From the IMG/VR virus record IMGVR_UViG_3300042484_000833, positions 1 to 64,000 of that record: 64,000 nucleotides of DNA; one strand, 5' to 3'. The notes under the pieces are model-generated. The model was not told the DNA's origin and did no database searches. It was given only the letters and a program-made list of their open reading frames with translations. Source of the DNA: a virus. The number at the start of each line of letters is the position of its first letter. Position 1 is the first letter of the stretch. Shown here one piece after another: positions 42,408 to 50,597 of this stretch. The translations under genes and the position numbers were made by a program.

Positions 42408-45257
42408 TTAACTATACATGTTCTTTGGATTTTTCTCGAGCGCCGTGATTTGTTTTCTTCCCAAATCATCGCTCTGTGAAAGTAGCTTGTTCATAGTTAT
42501 ATTTAACATATCTAAACCCTTTACTACGTCTTCTAGAGCAGCGGTCTTGCCGCCTCGCTGTGCTGGTTTATCGTCAGCTTGAGATTTGGCAGCTGGTGCC
42601 TTGGCAGCTTGTTCTTTCGCGTCTGCTTGGGCTTTGGCTTCTTCTGCAGGTTTATTTACTGCAGCAGGCACACTGGCAGCATTGGCTTTCATTTGGGCTC
42701 CAAAGCCGGGCAAATTAATGGCATTCAAATCTATAGCAGGAGTGGCTGCTATGGGTGCTGAGTACTTGCCGGCACCCATAGAGGCTTCTGGTTCTTCTGC
42801 GCCAATAGCAGCCATGTTTAATAATGAAGTATCTTTTTGATACTTTTCTCTAGCTGCTTTTTCTGCTTCGGCACCTTGTTCGATACCAATTAATTTTAAC
42901 GCTTCTTCTTTTTCTATTTCAGATAATCTGGCTTCTTGTCCTTGTAAAGTTACTGCTAGTTGTTCTGTAACAAGTTTTTTAGTCTCTTCAACTGATTCTT
43001 GTTTTTTACTGGTTTCCCATGTGATACCGTCAGCAATTTTCTTTTGTAGCTCTTCCTGTTTTTTTGAAAATTCTTCTTTTATCTTTATTGCTTCGTCGTC
43101 TGCCTTCATAACAGCTTGGACTTTGGAAAATTTTCTATCTTCAACAGCCATTCCTTCAATCAGAATGTTTTTTCTTGCGGCCATGTCTTCATTAAACTTT
43201 GATTTTAATTCTGACATTTCTTTTTCAGCACTCTTACTGTCATCACTTTGAACACGTTTAGTAGTTGACTCGCCGCCAGTCATGGAACTGATTGATGTGC
43301 TAATAGTCTTAGACATTTCTGTCATATTGATATTAGGTTCTGTCTTAGCAGGCATACTGATAGCTTTGGCAATGCCAGCCATATCAACGGCAGGTGCTTT
43401 GGCTGGCATACTAATAGCTTTGGATATACTGCTCAAGTCAAATCCGTCCATGCCACCTGTAGGATTTCCCCTTGGCGGAGCCATACCTTTCATTGATTCG
43501 TATGCTGCTTTAAATTTGTCTTCTTTAGTGTCCAAGTCTGGAGGAGGAAGTTTTCCAAGTATATTCTTAACACCACTCATGCCAGCAGCAGCAATAGTGT
43601 CCTTCATCTGTCCTTGGTTTAATACAAACTCAGGACCTTCTTCTGCTAAAGTTGACAGTGTTGGTTGGCTAACATATCCGCCATCTGCATGTCGTGTTAA
43701 ACCTGTAACCTTACCAGTAATATTTAGAGTGTCGGCTCCAATGTTTGATAAATTACTCAGAGCTTTTGTAATTTCACCAACTACACCGCCACTTTCGTTT
43801 TCTTTTCTTGCTTCTGCTTCGTATTTGCCTTCGCCTGGCTTGGGCACAAACGGTTGTGGGTTTTGACCTTTCCTGGCGGCATCTTCCATATTGACTGCGG
43901 CATTCTTACCCGGACCTGCTAGATTGTTAGCAGTTTGTTCTCCAATTTCACCTATACGACGGGCGCCACCGGCAATGCTTTCGCCGGTCGCTTTATTCTT
44001 AACTTCCGATGCGGCAGCAACACCTGCTCCAAGATTTTGTCCAGCTATTTGTGTTGCTATAACTCCTTGAGTTGCTCCGCTAACACGTTCTCCGCCAGGT
44101 TTTAATCGACCTTCTTGACTTGCTATAATATCAGTTCTAATTTTGCTAAGGGCAGTAGCATAATCAGTTTGACTTTTTAATAAGTTTGTATTTCCTTTTA
44201 CTACACTCATTACACTATCGTGTAATGCCATGTTGTCTTCTGTACTCTTCTTTAAAATTGTACCTACGCTGCCTGCAGCATCTCCCATGGCGGCCATTCG
44301 TAAAAGTGTTGGATCTCTTTGATTACGAGCGTTGGCTGCTTCTGCTTCCTTGTTGGCTGCTTCTGCTGCAACAATGTTACCTTTGGCCAAGTGGCCCATT
44401 TGCTCGCCAGTTTTCTGTGCGGCCTCGCCTAGTAATGCGTATTGAGTGGCAGCTTCTTCGCTAGTAACTGTTCCAGTGGCAAACATTTCTTTTGCCATTT
44501 GTCCCATACCGCGAGCTTCTGCTTGAGCAAATTGTTTTTGGAATCCTTCTCTTGCTGCCGCTTCTGCGGCGGCACCTTGTTCAATTCCAATTAATCTTAA
44601 CTTTGCTTCAATTTGTCCGTCGGTGCTGCGTTTCTTAGCAGCTTCCATTTGTTCTTCTTTACTTTTGCCTGTGAGTTTGGCAATGGCATCCATCTCTTTA
44701 GCTAATGAAGCTGCAGCTTCTCTTGATTTTACACCTGCGGCACCTTCAATACCCATAGTGTAACGTTGTGTACTGGCTTGTAACGCAAGAACTTCGTTAA
44801 GTTCTTTAGCATTGTATCCCATCTGCTGTAGTTCGTCGCCAGCGTTACTATCAAAGAAACTCTTGCTTAATTTGCCAAATGCTTCAGCACCGCGAGTGAC
44901 ACTGCCACCAAGGCCGGCCATTTGTTTTCCGTTATTAGCAATAACGTTAGCGAAATCATTTAGGCTCAATCTACTGCCAGCGGCAGCAACATTCATGCCA
45001 ATTAGGTCATTGCTAAAATTAGCGCCATGTTTGCTAAGTCCTTGGAACGTATCAGCACTTGACTTAGCAGCATGTAGGAAAGACTCTGCGCCATCTTTCA
45101 AGCCTTCTTTAACTTTACTTGTGTCAAACCCTTGATTGCCACCACCGCTTGGTGGCGCACCTCCGCCACCTACAGTTACAGGGCCGCGGCCACTAGATTT
45201 CAAAGCGTTTTCAAACGCTTGTTGCATCATTAACTGATCATTTCTATCTAAAGCCAT
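42408..45257 (-). CDS. 29: Tail tape-measure-like protein
   Basis: The 949-aa protein is mostly alpha-helical and rich in Ala, Lys and Glu, with a central GGYVSQPTLSTLAEEGPEFV segment (preceded by HAD) that is the hallmark of phage tape-measure proteins. It would set tail length and, with the hub, be ejected first. T4 gp29 is 590 aa; if length is proportional, this tail is longer. It has repeated elements: LIGIEQGAAAEAAAREGFQK early and LIGIEQGAEAEKAAREKYQK late, and ISMPAKAPAVDM-type repeats around 600-650. Its promoter overlaps that of the divergent gp26-like gene. Position upstream of the portal is not the T4 order. Confidence 0.7.
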   Translation of the reverse strand: MALDRNDQLMMQQAFENALKSSGRGPVTVGGGGAPPSGGGNQGFDTSKVKEGLKDGAESFLHAAKSSADTFQGLSKHGANFSNDLIGMNVAAAGSRLSLNDFANVIANNGKQMAGLGGSVTRGAEAFGKLSKSFFDSNAGDELQQMGYNAKELNEVLALQASTQRYTMGIEGAAGVKSREAAASLAKEMDAIAKLTGKSKEEQMEAAKKRSTDGQIEAKLRLIGIEQGAAAEAAAREGFQKQFAQAEARGMGQMAKEMFATGTVTSEEAATQYALLGEAAQKTGEQMGHLAKGNIVAAEAANKEAEAANARNQRDPTLLRMAAMGDAAGSVGTILKKSTEDNMALHDSVMSVVKGNTNLLKSQTDYATALSKIRTDIIASQEGRLKPGGERVSGATQGVIATQIAGQNLGAGVAAASEVKNKATGESIAGGARRIGEIGEQTANNLAGPGKNAAVNMEDAARKGQNPQPFVPKPGEGKYEAEARKENESGGVVGEITKALSNLSNIGADTLNITGKVTGLTRHADGGYVSQPTLSTLAEEGPEFVLNQGQMKDTIAAAGMSGVKNILGKLPPPDLDTKEDKFKAAYESMKGMAPPRGNPTGGMDGFDLSSISKAISMPAKAPAVDMAGIAKAISMPAKTEPNINMTEMSKTISTSISSMTGGESTTKRVQSDDSKSAEKEMSELKSKFNEDMAARKNILIEGMAVEDRKFSKVQAVMKADDEAIKIKEEFSKKQEELQKKIADGITWETSKKQESVEETKKLVTEQLAVTLQGQEARLSEIEKEEALKLIGIEQGAEAEKAAREKYQKDTSLLNMAAIGAEEPEASMGAGKYSAPIAATPAIDLNAINLPGFGAQMKANAASVPAAVNKPAEEAKAQADAKEQAAKAPAAKSQADDKPAQRGGKTAALEDVVKGLDMLNITMNKLLSQSDDLGRKQITALEKNPKNMYS

Positions 45258-45282
45258 ATTAAAATTTCCAAAAAACTACGCA

Positions 45283-45309
45283 CATAAATAATCGTATAAT
45301 ATATTTATC
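45283..45309. promoter_or_regulatory. Overlapping divergent late promoters
   Basis: CATAAATA on the plus strand (45283-45290) faces the gp26-like gene (ATG 45324); GATAAATA on the minus strand (45302-45309) faces the tape-measure gene (ATG 45257). The boxes are arranged so that the two transcripts start across each other's promoter, giving overlapping 5' leaders of roughly 10-20 bases. Start sites are inferred. Confidence 0.6.
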
Positions 45310-45323
45310 GGGATAAAAAAGCT

Positions 45324-46139
45324 ATGAATCCATTACAAAAATACTTTAGACAACCCAAGTTGTTTATCAGTTTGCCCAGCAAAGGGCTGTACTACGAGGA
45401 AGGTACTCTACAAGGAGATGTTAGTAAAGTGCCAATTTTTGCCATGACTGGCATGGATGAACTCATAATGAAAACACCTGACAGCTTGTTTAACGGTGAA
45501 GCCACAGTAAAATTAATAGAAAGTTGTTGTCCATATATTACAGACGCACATAAAGTGCCCAGTATTGATCTAGATGTATTATTAGTTTCCATTAGAATGG
45601 CAACATACGGTAAAGAAATGAGTATTGGACATACCTGTACTAACTGTGGTACTGAAAACGACTTTGCCATTGATTTAACTAGTGTCATGGATCACTATGC
45701 TGATAAGAATTTTGACAATAGACTAGTAGTTGACGAAGAAATTACCATTAACTTTAAGCCGTTAAGCTACGAAGAAATGACAATAGTAAACTTGGAAAAT
45801 TTTAAATTACAAAAAATGCTTGGTCAGATTGCTGATATAGATATCGACCGTAGGCAACAAGTCATGGATGATATCTATGCTAAACTAGCTGAAATACAAG
45901 TACATGTATTTTTAACTGCCATTGAGTCAGTTCAAATTCCCAATGTATTAGTAACTGAGAAAGATCATATTCGAGAGTGGTTGTCTAACACTAACCGAGA
46001 ACATTATACTCTTATCAAGAGTAAACTTGAAAAGAATAAAGAACTTTGGGAGATGCCAAAACAAAAAGTCATTTGCGGCAATTGTGGCACTGAAAACGCT
46101 ATTGAAGTTGTAATGGACCAATCAAGTTTTTTCGTATAA
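45324..46139 (+). CDS. 26: Baseplate hub assembly protein, gp26-like
   Basis: The 271-aa protein fits the gp26 family of marine T4-like phages: PKLFISLPSKGLYYEEG, VPIFAMTGMDELIMKTPDSL, FNGEATVKLIESCCP. Two CxxC half-sites (C105-x2-C108 in HTCTNCGTEN and C251-x2-C254 in VICGNCGTEN) probably form one zinc site linking the two ends. T4 gp26 (208 aa) helps assemble the central hub of the baseplate. It shares a divergent promoter with the tape-measure gene, which fits hub and tape-measure genes being made together. Assignment relies on motif recall and position. Confidence 0.62.
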   Translation: MNPLQKYFRQPKLFISLPSKGLYYEEGTLQGDVSKVPIFAMTGMDELIMKTPDSLFNGEATVKLIESCCPYITDAHKVPSIDLDVLLVSIRMATYGKEMSIGHTCTNCGTENDFAIDLTSVMDHYADKNFDNRLVVDEEITINFKPLSYEEMTIVNLENFKLQKMLGQIADIDIDRRQQVMDDIYAKLAEIQVHVFLTAIESVQIPNVLVTEKDHIREWLSNTNREHYTLIKSKLEKNKELWEMPKQKVICGNCGTENAIEVVMDQSSFFV

Positions 46140-46150
46140 AACTGTTACCC

Positions 46151-46366
46151 TTGTCTAGATCTGACATCGAAGAGTTGGTTAACAGTTTAGAATTAGATAC
46201 AAAACAAATAAAAGATGAAATCTTTCGCATAAGTTGGTACATGCGAGGCGGAGTAAGCAGTCAGGATCTAATGCACGTTTACGGCTACGAGGATAGGCAG
46301 ATCATGAATGAGATTATAAAAGAAAATATTGAAATTACCAAAAATAGCCGTATGGCTATTATTTAA
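46151..46366 (+). CDS. Small partner of the gp26-like gene
   Basis: A 71-aa helical protein with the conserved core IFRISWYMRGGVSSQDLMHV followed by EIIKENIEITKNSRM. The WYMRGG and (I)IKEN-E-TK motifs recur in a small protein that always follows the gp26-like gene in related phages, possibly a tail or baseplate assembly chaperone. The start is a TTG at 46151, 11 bases after the upstream stop; there is no clear ribosome binding site, but no ATG gives the conserved N-terminus MSRSDIEELVNSLELD. Its 3' end contains a terminator hairpin and overlaps the convergent gene by 8 bases. Confidence 0.65.
   Translation: MSRSDIEELVNSLELDTKQIKDEIFRISWYMRGGVSSQDLMHVYGYEDRQIMNEIIKENIEITKNSRMAII
46343..46360. 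terminator. Terminator-like hairpin in the convergent overlap
   Basis: AATAGCC-GTAT-GGCTATT is a perfect 7-bp stem with A-rich and T-rich flanks. It lies inside the last codons of the plus-strand small gene and the 46359-47681 gene ends beside it, so it may stop transcription in both directions. Confidence 0.6.
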
Positions 46367-47681
46367 TTTCGTCGTAACCATAGACGCCGTATTTTTTCTT
46401 AGGGTCGTCCTGTATTTTTAAAGTAGGATCAGGAATGCCGGCAACACCAACCCTAGCTTTTATGTCATTAAGTTTGTCGTTGCCTACTAGACGATATCCA
46501 TTTTCATCACTAATTTGTTGATTATTAATGTAAAGTTTCTTGCCAACCCATTGAATATTCATACCATTTGTAGCTTGTCTTGCGCCATCGGCAGCATCAC
46601 CAGTTGGTGGTTTTACTGCGGTCTTACCAGGTAGTGGACCATCTAGTAGTCCAGCTTCCTGTAATCCTTTTTCTAGTAAATCAATAGCGGCTGCTGTCAA
46701 TGCCCCTGTTGGTTCAGTAATTGCTCTTACCAAAGAACTATTTAAAAATTCTTTACCAGCACTGGTACGCATGAATATCAAGAAAGCTGGGGCCGCAGGC
46801 CCCATTTCAATTAATTTAGAAATACCTTTTGCCACGTTAGTAGGCAAGCTAACAAACATACCTAAATATTTTGTTGTTGTAATGCTGGCGCCGCCCAGTG
46901 TAGCTGCACCTGTGGCAATACCTTTAAACATGCCTGACATTGCGCCAAAGAATTTGCTGGCCACTCCAGTATTTAAGGCAACACCAATGGCCAATTCTCC
47001 TAACAGTTTCTTTCTTAACTGTTGATACTTGTTATAGGCTTCTTGCTCTGACATTTTTCCAAAAGGAGAATCTTTGCCAGCTTTATAATCTTGGTAGTCT
47101 TCCTCTAACACGGACAAATCCACGTAGTATTCTCTTACAAATTCTAAACCCACAACAGTTTTTATCACAGTCATGGCTACATCGGGTATAAATCCCATCC
47201 TTGCCTGGGCTGCTGCCTTCATGGAAGCATTGGCACCACGCATTTTTAAGTAGGCTTTAATTTTTTCAAACCCTACTTTACTGTCAGGGTCAAATTTTCT
47301 CAAGTTTATTTTTTCTGTTTTAGCTACTGTTTTTTCTAATTGGGCAAGACGCTCAGTAACTTTCTTTTTTAACCACTTGCCGCCTTTACTTTGCCATGAC
47401 TTAGGAATAAGTTTAAGTATTCCTGCTTTACCCAGCTTGGCAAAGCCAGGTGTAAACAATAGTACAGCATCTATGAATAGATCATTCCATTCGTCGTCAG
47501 TAATTGATTCAGGATCTTGGTTGTATTTGCCAATGAATTTGTATATTTCGTAGGCACTCCAAGCACTCATGCCTACAGAGATTGCGGTAATTATTGTACC
47601 TATTCCAATACCTGCTATTACAAGAGGTACGGCTTCATTCAATGATTCAGTTCTTTCAGAGACTATTTGATGGACTTTCAT
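46359..47681 (-). CDS. Tagged, membrane-prone protein (candidate packaged/injected protein)
   Basis: The 440-aa protein begins MKVHQIVSERTESL, a variant of the MKVxEIISE tag. Residues ~18-45 (VPLVIAGIGIGTIITAISVG) and several later stretches (ALNTGVASKFFGAMSGMFKG, TYLGMFVSLP-type) are hydrophobic or amphipathic, separated by basic helices (KKKVTERLAQLEKTVAKTEK). The C-terminal ~70 residues include MNIQWVGKKLYINNQQISDE. I know of no enzymatic function. Size, tag and membrane propensity fit a protein packaged in the head and delivered with the DNA, but this is inference. A late-promoter-like box abuts the start codon with no visible ribosome binding site; a strong hairpin lies just upstream. 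Confidence 0.6.
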   Translation of the reverse strand: MKVHQIVSERTESLNEAVPLVIAGIGIGTIITAISVGMSAWSAYEIYKFIGKYNQDPESITDDEWNDLFIDAVLLFTPGFAKLGKAGILKLIPKSWQSKGGKWLKKKVTERLAQLEKTVAKTEKINLRKFDPDSKVGFEKIKAYLKMRGANASMKAAAQARMGFIPDVAMTVIKTVVGLEFVREYYVDLSVLEEDYQDYKAGKDSPFGKMSEQEAYNKYQQLRKKLLGELAIGVALNTGVASKFFGAMSGMFKGIATGAATLGGASITTTKYLGMFVSLPTNVAKGISKLIEMGPAAPAFLIFMRTSAGKEFLNSSLVRAITEPTGALTAAAIDLLEKGLQEAGLLDGPLPGKTAVKPPTGDAADGARQATNGMNIQWVGKKLYINNQQISDENGYRLVGNDKLNDIKARVGVAGIPDPTLKIQDDPKKKYGVYGYDEIK

Positions 47682-47687
47682 AATATA

Positions 47688-47697
47688 TATTTATTTA
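47688..47697 (-). promoter_or_regulatory. Candidate late promoter abutting the tagged protein start
   Basis: Minus strand TAAATAAATA, ending 6 bases before the ATG at 47681. Any start site would make the mRNA leaderless or nearly so, and no Shine-Dalgarno sequence is visible. Confidence 0.4.
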
Positions 47698-47698
47698 A

Positions 47699-47717
47699 AG
47701 TTGAACTACGTTCAACT
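47699..47717 (-). terminator. Hairpin, possible terminator of the gp55-GIY-YIG transcript
   Basis: Minus strand AGTTGAAC-GTA-GTTCAACT followed by TTAAATAAAT: a perfect 8-bp stem with only a moderate T-run. It separates the structured region from the next gene. Confidence 0.5.
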
Positions 47718-48128
47718 GTTCTTCGCTCACGCTCGAACTATTTTCTTTATTATTAATGCGAAGCATTTAAGTATTATCTAGATTGTTCAGTCACACTTTG
47801 CCCTTGCGGGCAAAGAAAATTGAACATTATCTGAGTTGCACAATCCACTTAGCGTTACAGCAGTTACAGAGGCGGTCATCCGGTACCTCGAGCTGTGTCT
47901 TTATTATGACGGCGGTCCACTAACATACGCTAACATGCTAGCAAACGTGGGTATTTCTCCCTCTTTTTGCCTTTGAAATCCTTGAAACAATCAAACCGCG
48001 GCAGCTTTGCGATCCTGGTCCTGTAAAGGATACTGATTGAGTGCTCTTAACGGCAAGAGTCTACGGATCCCTGCGACACTGGGTCCAGGTTTCTTCTGTT
48101 CGCCACCCGAGATTAGCCGGTGGAAGCC
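47718..48128 (-). ncRNA. Structured region without a convincing gene; candidate ncRNA or intron-like element
   Basis: No ORF with a normal start and length covers this 411-bp stretch, the largest such gap in the window. Its base composition is less AT-rich than neighbours. On the minus strand it holds several hairpins in order: CCACC...GGTGG (48126-48104 region), a CTCTT...AAGAG loop near 48050, GAGG-TAC-CGG-ATGA-CCG-CCTC near 47880, and CTTTGCCC-GCAA-GGGCAAAG near 47805, the last flanked by TGTTCA/TGAACA. Two short open stretches look protein-like: 45 codons in frame after the GIY-YIG stop, and a short Cys-containing stretch (CNCCNAKWIVQLR, ending at 47829). Neither has a start codon. It follows a GIY-YIG nuclease gene, so an intron or mobile-element remnant is possible, but no group I core was recognised. 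Confidence 0.4.
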
Positions 48129-48566
48129 TTAACCGTTTAGTTGTTTGCCTTTGATGTGTGAGCCGTGTACACGAACAGCGATTTGTCCGTTGTAGTAGTC
48201 ATCTGATTCTAATACCCGCCTGGAGAATTGTTCTCTTGCCTCGATATAACTACATTCAGCCTTTGATGTGCAGTAATAAATTATTTCTCTATGGAAATTT
48301 TCTCTGCCTTGTTGTTCTACGTCTTTGTTTAGTTGGTCGTTTGAGCCATAGTATTCACGCCAGTCAGAATCAATTTTGGATTTAATCCGCTTTTTCTTCT
48401 TGGTGCCGTTCTTGAGTTTTACTGTTTTATAAGTTGTTTTAGAAAATTTTGATAATTTCTTGCCTATATATTTTCGACCAGTGATGTTATTAGTGATACA
48501 ATAGACAAATCCAATACATACTTCAGGTAAGGTTTCGACTATTGTGTTTTGATAATACCATGACAT
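48129..48566 (-). CDS. GIY-YIG family endonuclease
   Basis: The 145-aa protein has the GIY-YIG signature near its N-terminus: IGFVYCITN (GIY at ~19-23) and GRKYIGKK (YIG at ~33-35), followed by a basic segment (KLKNGTKKKKRIKSKIDSDW) and a later EAREQFS where the catalytic Glu is expected. T4 has several such Seg nucleases; related free-standing versions are common in marine T4-like phages. I start at ATG 48566 rather than the preceding TTG. It lies 7 bases after the 80-aa gene in the gp55-gp47-gp46 transcript and just before the structured region. Whether it is a homing enzyme or a phage-specific nuclease cannot be told. Confidence 0.8.
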   Translation of the reverse strand: MSWYYQNTIVETLPEVCIGFVYCITNNITGRKYIGKKLSKFSKTTYKTVKLKNGTKKKKRIKSKIDSDWREYYGSNDQLNKDVEQQGRENFHREIIYYCTSKAECSYIEAREQFSRRVLESDDYYNGQIAVRVHGSHIKGKQLNG

Positions 48567-48573
48567 CAACTAG

Positions 48574-48816
48574 TTAGTTCTTATTGGCCTCTTGATCTTT
48601 TAAAAGTGATTCTTTGTACTTGGGACTTTTAACTTTTGGTTTAGTTGCCCTAATTGCCTGTATTTCTTCGCGCCTAGTGATTGTTAAGTCTCTTATTTCA
48701 GCCAAGAGCCGTCGTAGCTCGATACCAGCCACATGAGTTTGTCTAGCTTGCCATCTCTGGTGTAGCTTGTAGTACTCATGTACTTTTCTCATTAGACTGG
48801 TATGTGCGTCTTCCAT
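48574..48816 (-). CDS. Small conserved helical protein after gp46
   Basis: An 80-aa, charged, helical protein (MEDAHTSLMRKVHEYYKLHQ, ARQTHVAGIELRRLLAEIRD). This small gene follows gp46 in related marine T4-like phages but has no known role. The ATG at 48816 overlaps the gp46 stop (TGATG), so it is probably translated by coupling. It may be a partner of the recombination nuclease, an inference from its position only. Confidence 0.68.
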   Translation of the reverse strand: MEDAHTSLMRKVHEYYKLHQRWQARQTHVAGIELRRLLAEIRDLTITRREEIQAIRATKPKVKSPKYKESLLKDQEANKN

Positions 48817-50597
48817 CAATTTTCAATTTCTAAGTCATTAGCATAGCTAGTGAATCCATTTTCTTTAATCACTTTGAGTACATTGTTCACTCGTCCGATT
48901 AATTCGTCCTTGTGACTGATCAAATAAATGTTTTTCTTACGTTCCCTAGCCATCTTCTTTAAGACACTTAAGGCATTTTCTACGCCTGCGGCATCTAGTC
49001 CGTTGTCAATAAGTTCATCAATGAATAACAAGTTGATACTTTGATACAAACTTTCCCACACATCTCTAAAACTCCAGCTTAATCCTAAAATTAACCTATT
49101 GCGTTCTCCACGTGACAAATTGTCAAAGTCTAGATCCTGCCCAAGTTGTGTAATTTCCACAGTTAAATCATTTTGAAATACCACTGTGTGGGGTAATCCC
49201 ATTTTATCCAAATAGTAGGTAAGCCTATTATTAAGGTAGGCAAGATTTTGATCTATGATCTTTTTACGGATAAAACTATCTTTGCTGGTCAGCAACTTGA
49301 GCAAAAACTCTTGATGGCCCTTAAGTACATTGAGATTGTTTATGCTATCCCATGTGATTTCTTGAAGCGCAGTATTACGCAAATCATCTATTTGTTCTTG
49401 ATAAGGATCTGTTTCTTGCTGTCTAGCACCCAACGCAGTTTCTAAACTGGTTAAATTGTTTTGATGTTTAAGAGCTTCTTCTAGTGTATCGTAATAAGTT
49501 GTTGGCCTACCGTTGATATCGCCGATACCTTCAAGCTCAGTCACAATAATAGCATAGCTATCACTGAGGCTTTGAAGATATGTGTAAGCATCTGCTAGAT
49601 TCTTTTCAGCAAGCACGGACATTTCTTCATGCTTGTGGGTGTGTAGCTCTTGCTCACAAGCTGGACAAGTGTTATTTTTTAGTTGCTCTATTTCTTTTGT
49701 GTATTTGGTTACACTTTTATCAGCTTGAATTAACGCAGTTTCAATTGTGGCCTTTTCTTTGTTAAGGCTTTTTATTTTAGCTGCTTGCTCATTGTATGTT
49801 TTTAACTTAGCGTGAGCTGTGAGTTCTCGTTCGATGTCTACTGCTTGTAGTTCTTCTATGGACTTGGTAATTCTATCGCAATCTGTTCGTTGCTGAGCAT
49901 ACCAAGCACTCAGTCTTGTCTCCAAACCAGTAATACTCAATTGAATTTTTTCATTAGACTTCTTTACAGCTTCGATATCTGCGTTCTCTTGATAAATTTG
50001 ATCTTTAGTTACTCTCACTTGCTCTTTAAGAGCCTCTGCCTTTTCACTTAGTAAGGTAATGCCTAACAGTTGTTCAATGATAGCACGTTGTTCGTTGGCT
50101 TTCATGCTTAAGAACGGTTCGGTATAGGTATTCAAAGCCAAGATATGCTTAAACATATCGTGACTCATACCCATTAAGTCATCAAGGTCCTTTTGCGTTT
50201 CCCGCATGTCACCTTGACTGTCATCAGCAGAGTCAACAGAGTGTTCTTGATCGTTCACATAGAACTTCATGATAGCAGGTTTGCGACCCCGTTCAATCTT
50301 GTACTTGTTACCGTCTTTTTCAAAACTCAGTGTAACCAACATGTTTTTGCCATTGATCTTGTTGATCAAGTTATCTTTCTTGATATTGGTCAATGCTGTG
50401 CCGTATAACGCATAGGTTAAGGCATTGATAATGGTAGTCTTACCGGTACCGTTACGGCTTCCACTGTCATCTCCACCTTGATCTAGGTTTTCACCTAGTA
50501 CAAGGGTAAGTTGTTCTTTACAGAAGTCTACCGCTTGGGTTTGATTACCCACACTCATGAAATTTTTAACAGTTAGTTCTTTAATTTTAATTGTCAT
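48816..50597 (-). CDS. 46: Recombination endonuclease subunit, gp46 (Rad50/SbcC-like ATPase)
   Basis: The 593-aa SMC-like ATPase pairs with gp47 to resect DNA ends for recombination-dependent replication. It shows an N-terminal Walker A with a long loop (GENLDQGGDDSGSRNGTGKT, ~35-54), a coiled coil with a zinc-hook CPAC at about residue 308, the ABC signature LSRGERNRLILGL and a Walker B LLFIDELIDNG at ~522-532. T4 gp46 is 560 aa. It overlaps gp47 by 4 bases (ATGA), the typical arrangement of the pair. Confidence 0.95.
   Translation of the reverse strand: MTIKIKELTVKNFMSVGNQTQAVDFCKEQLTLVLGENLDQGGDDSGSRNGTGKTTIINALTYALYGTALTNIKKDNLINKINGKNMLVTLSFEKDGNKYKIERGRKPAIMKFYVNDQEHSVDSADDSQGDMRETQKDLDDLMGMSHDMFKHILALNTYTEPFLSMKANEQRAIIEQLLGITLLSEKAEALKEQVRVTKDQIYQENADIEAVKKSNEKIQLSITGLETRLSAWYAQQRTDCDRITKSIEELQAVDIERELTAHAKLKTYNEQAAKIKSLNKEKATIETALIQADKSVTKYTKEIEQLKNNTCPACEQELHTHKHEEMSVLAEKNLADAYTYLQSLSDSYAIIVTELEGIGDINGRPTTYYDTLEEALKHQNNLTSLETALGARQQETDPYQEQIDDLRNTALQEITWDSINNLNVLKGHQEFLLKLLTSKDSFIRKKIIDQNLAYLNNRLTYYLDKMGLPHTVVFQNDLTVEITQLGQDLDFDNLSRGERNRLILGLSWSFRDVWESLYQSINLLFIDELIDNGLDAAGVENALSVLKKMARERKKNIYLISHKDELIGRVNNVLKVIKENGFTSYANDLEIEN

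Noticed and set aside
47840-48080. Cluster of six-base palindromes (BamHI, SacII, NheI, XhoI and KpnI-type sites), like a cloning site
   Set aside because: About three to four such palindromes are expected by chance in this length, and they are not arranged as a linker.
47718-48128. Group I or group II intron
   Set aside because: I could not find the P7/P3 core or a domain V-like hairpin, nor matching exons. Kept as an unexplained structured region.
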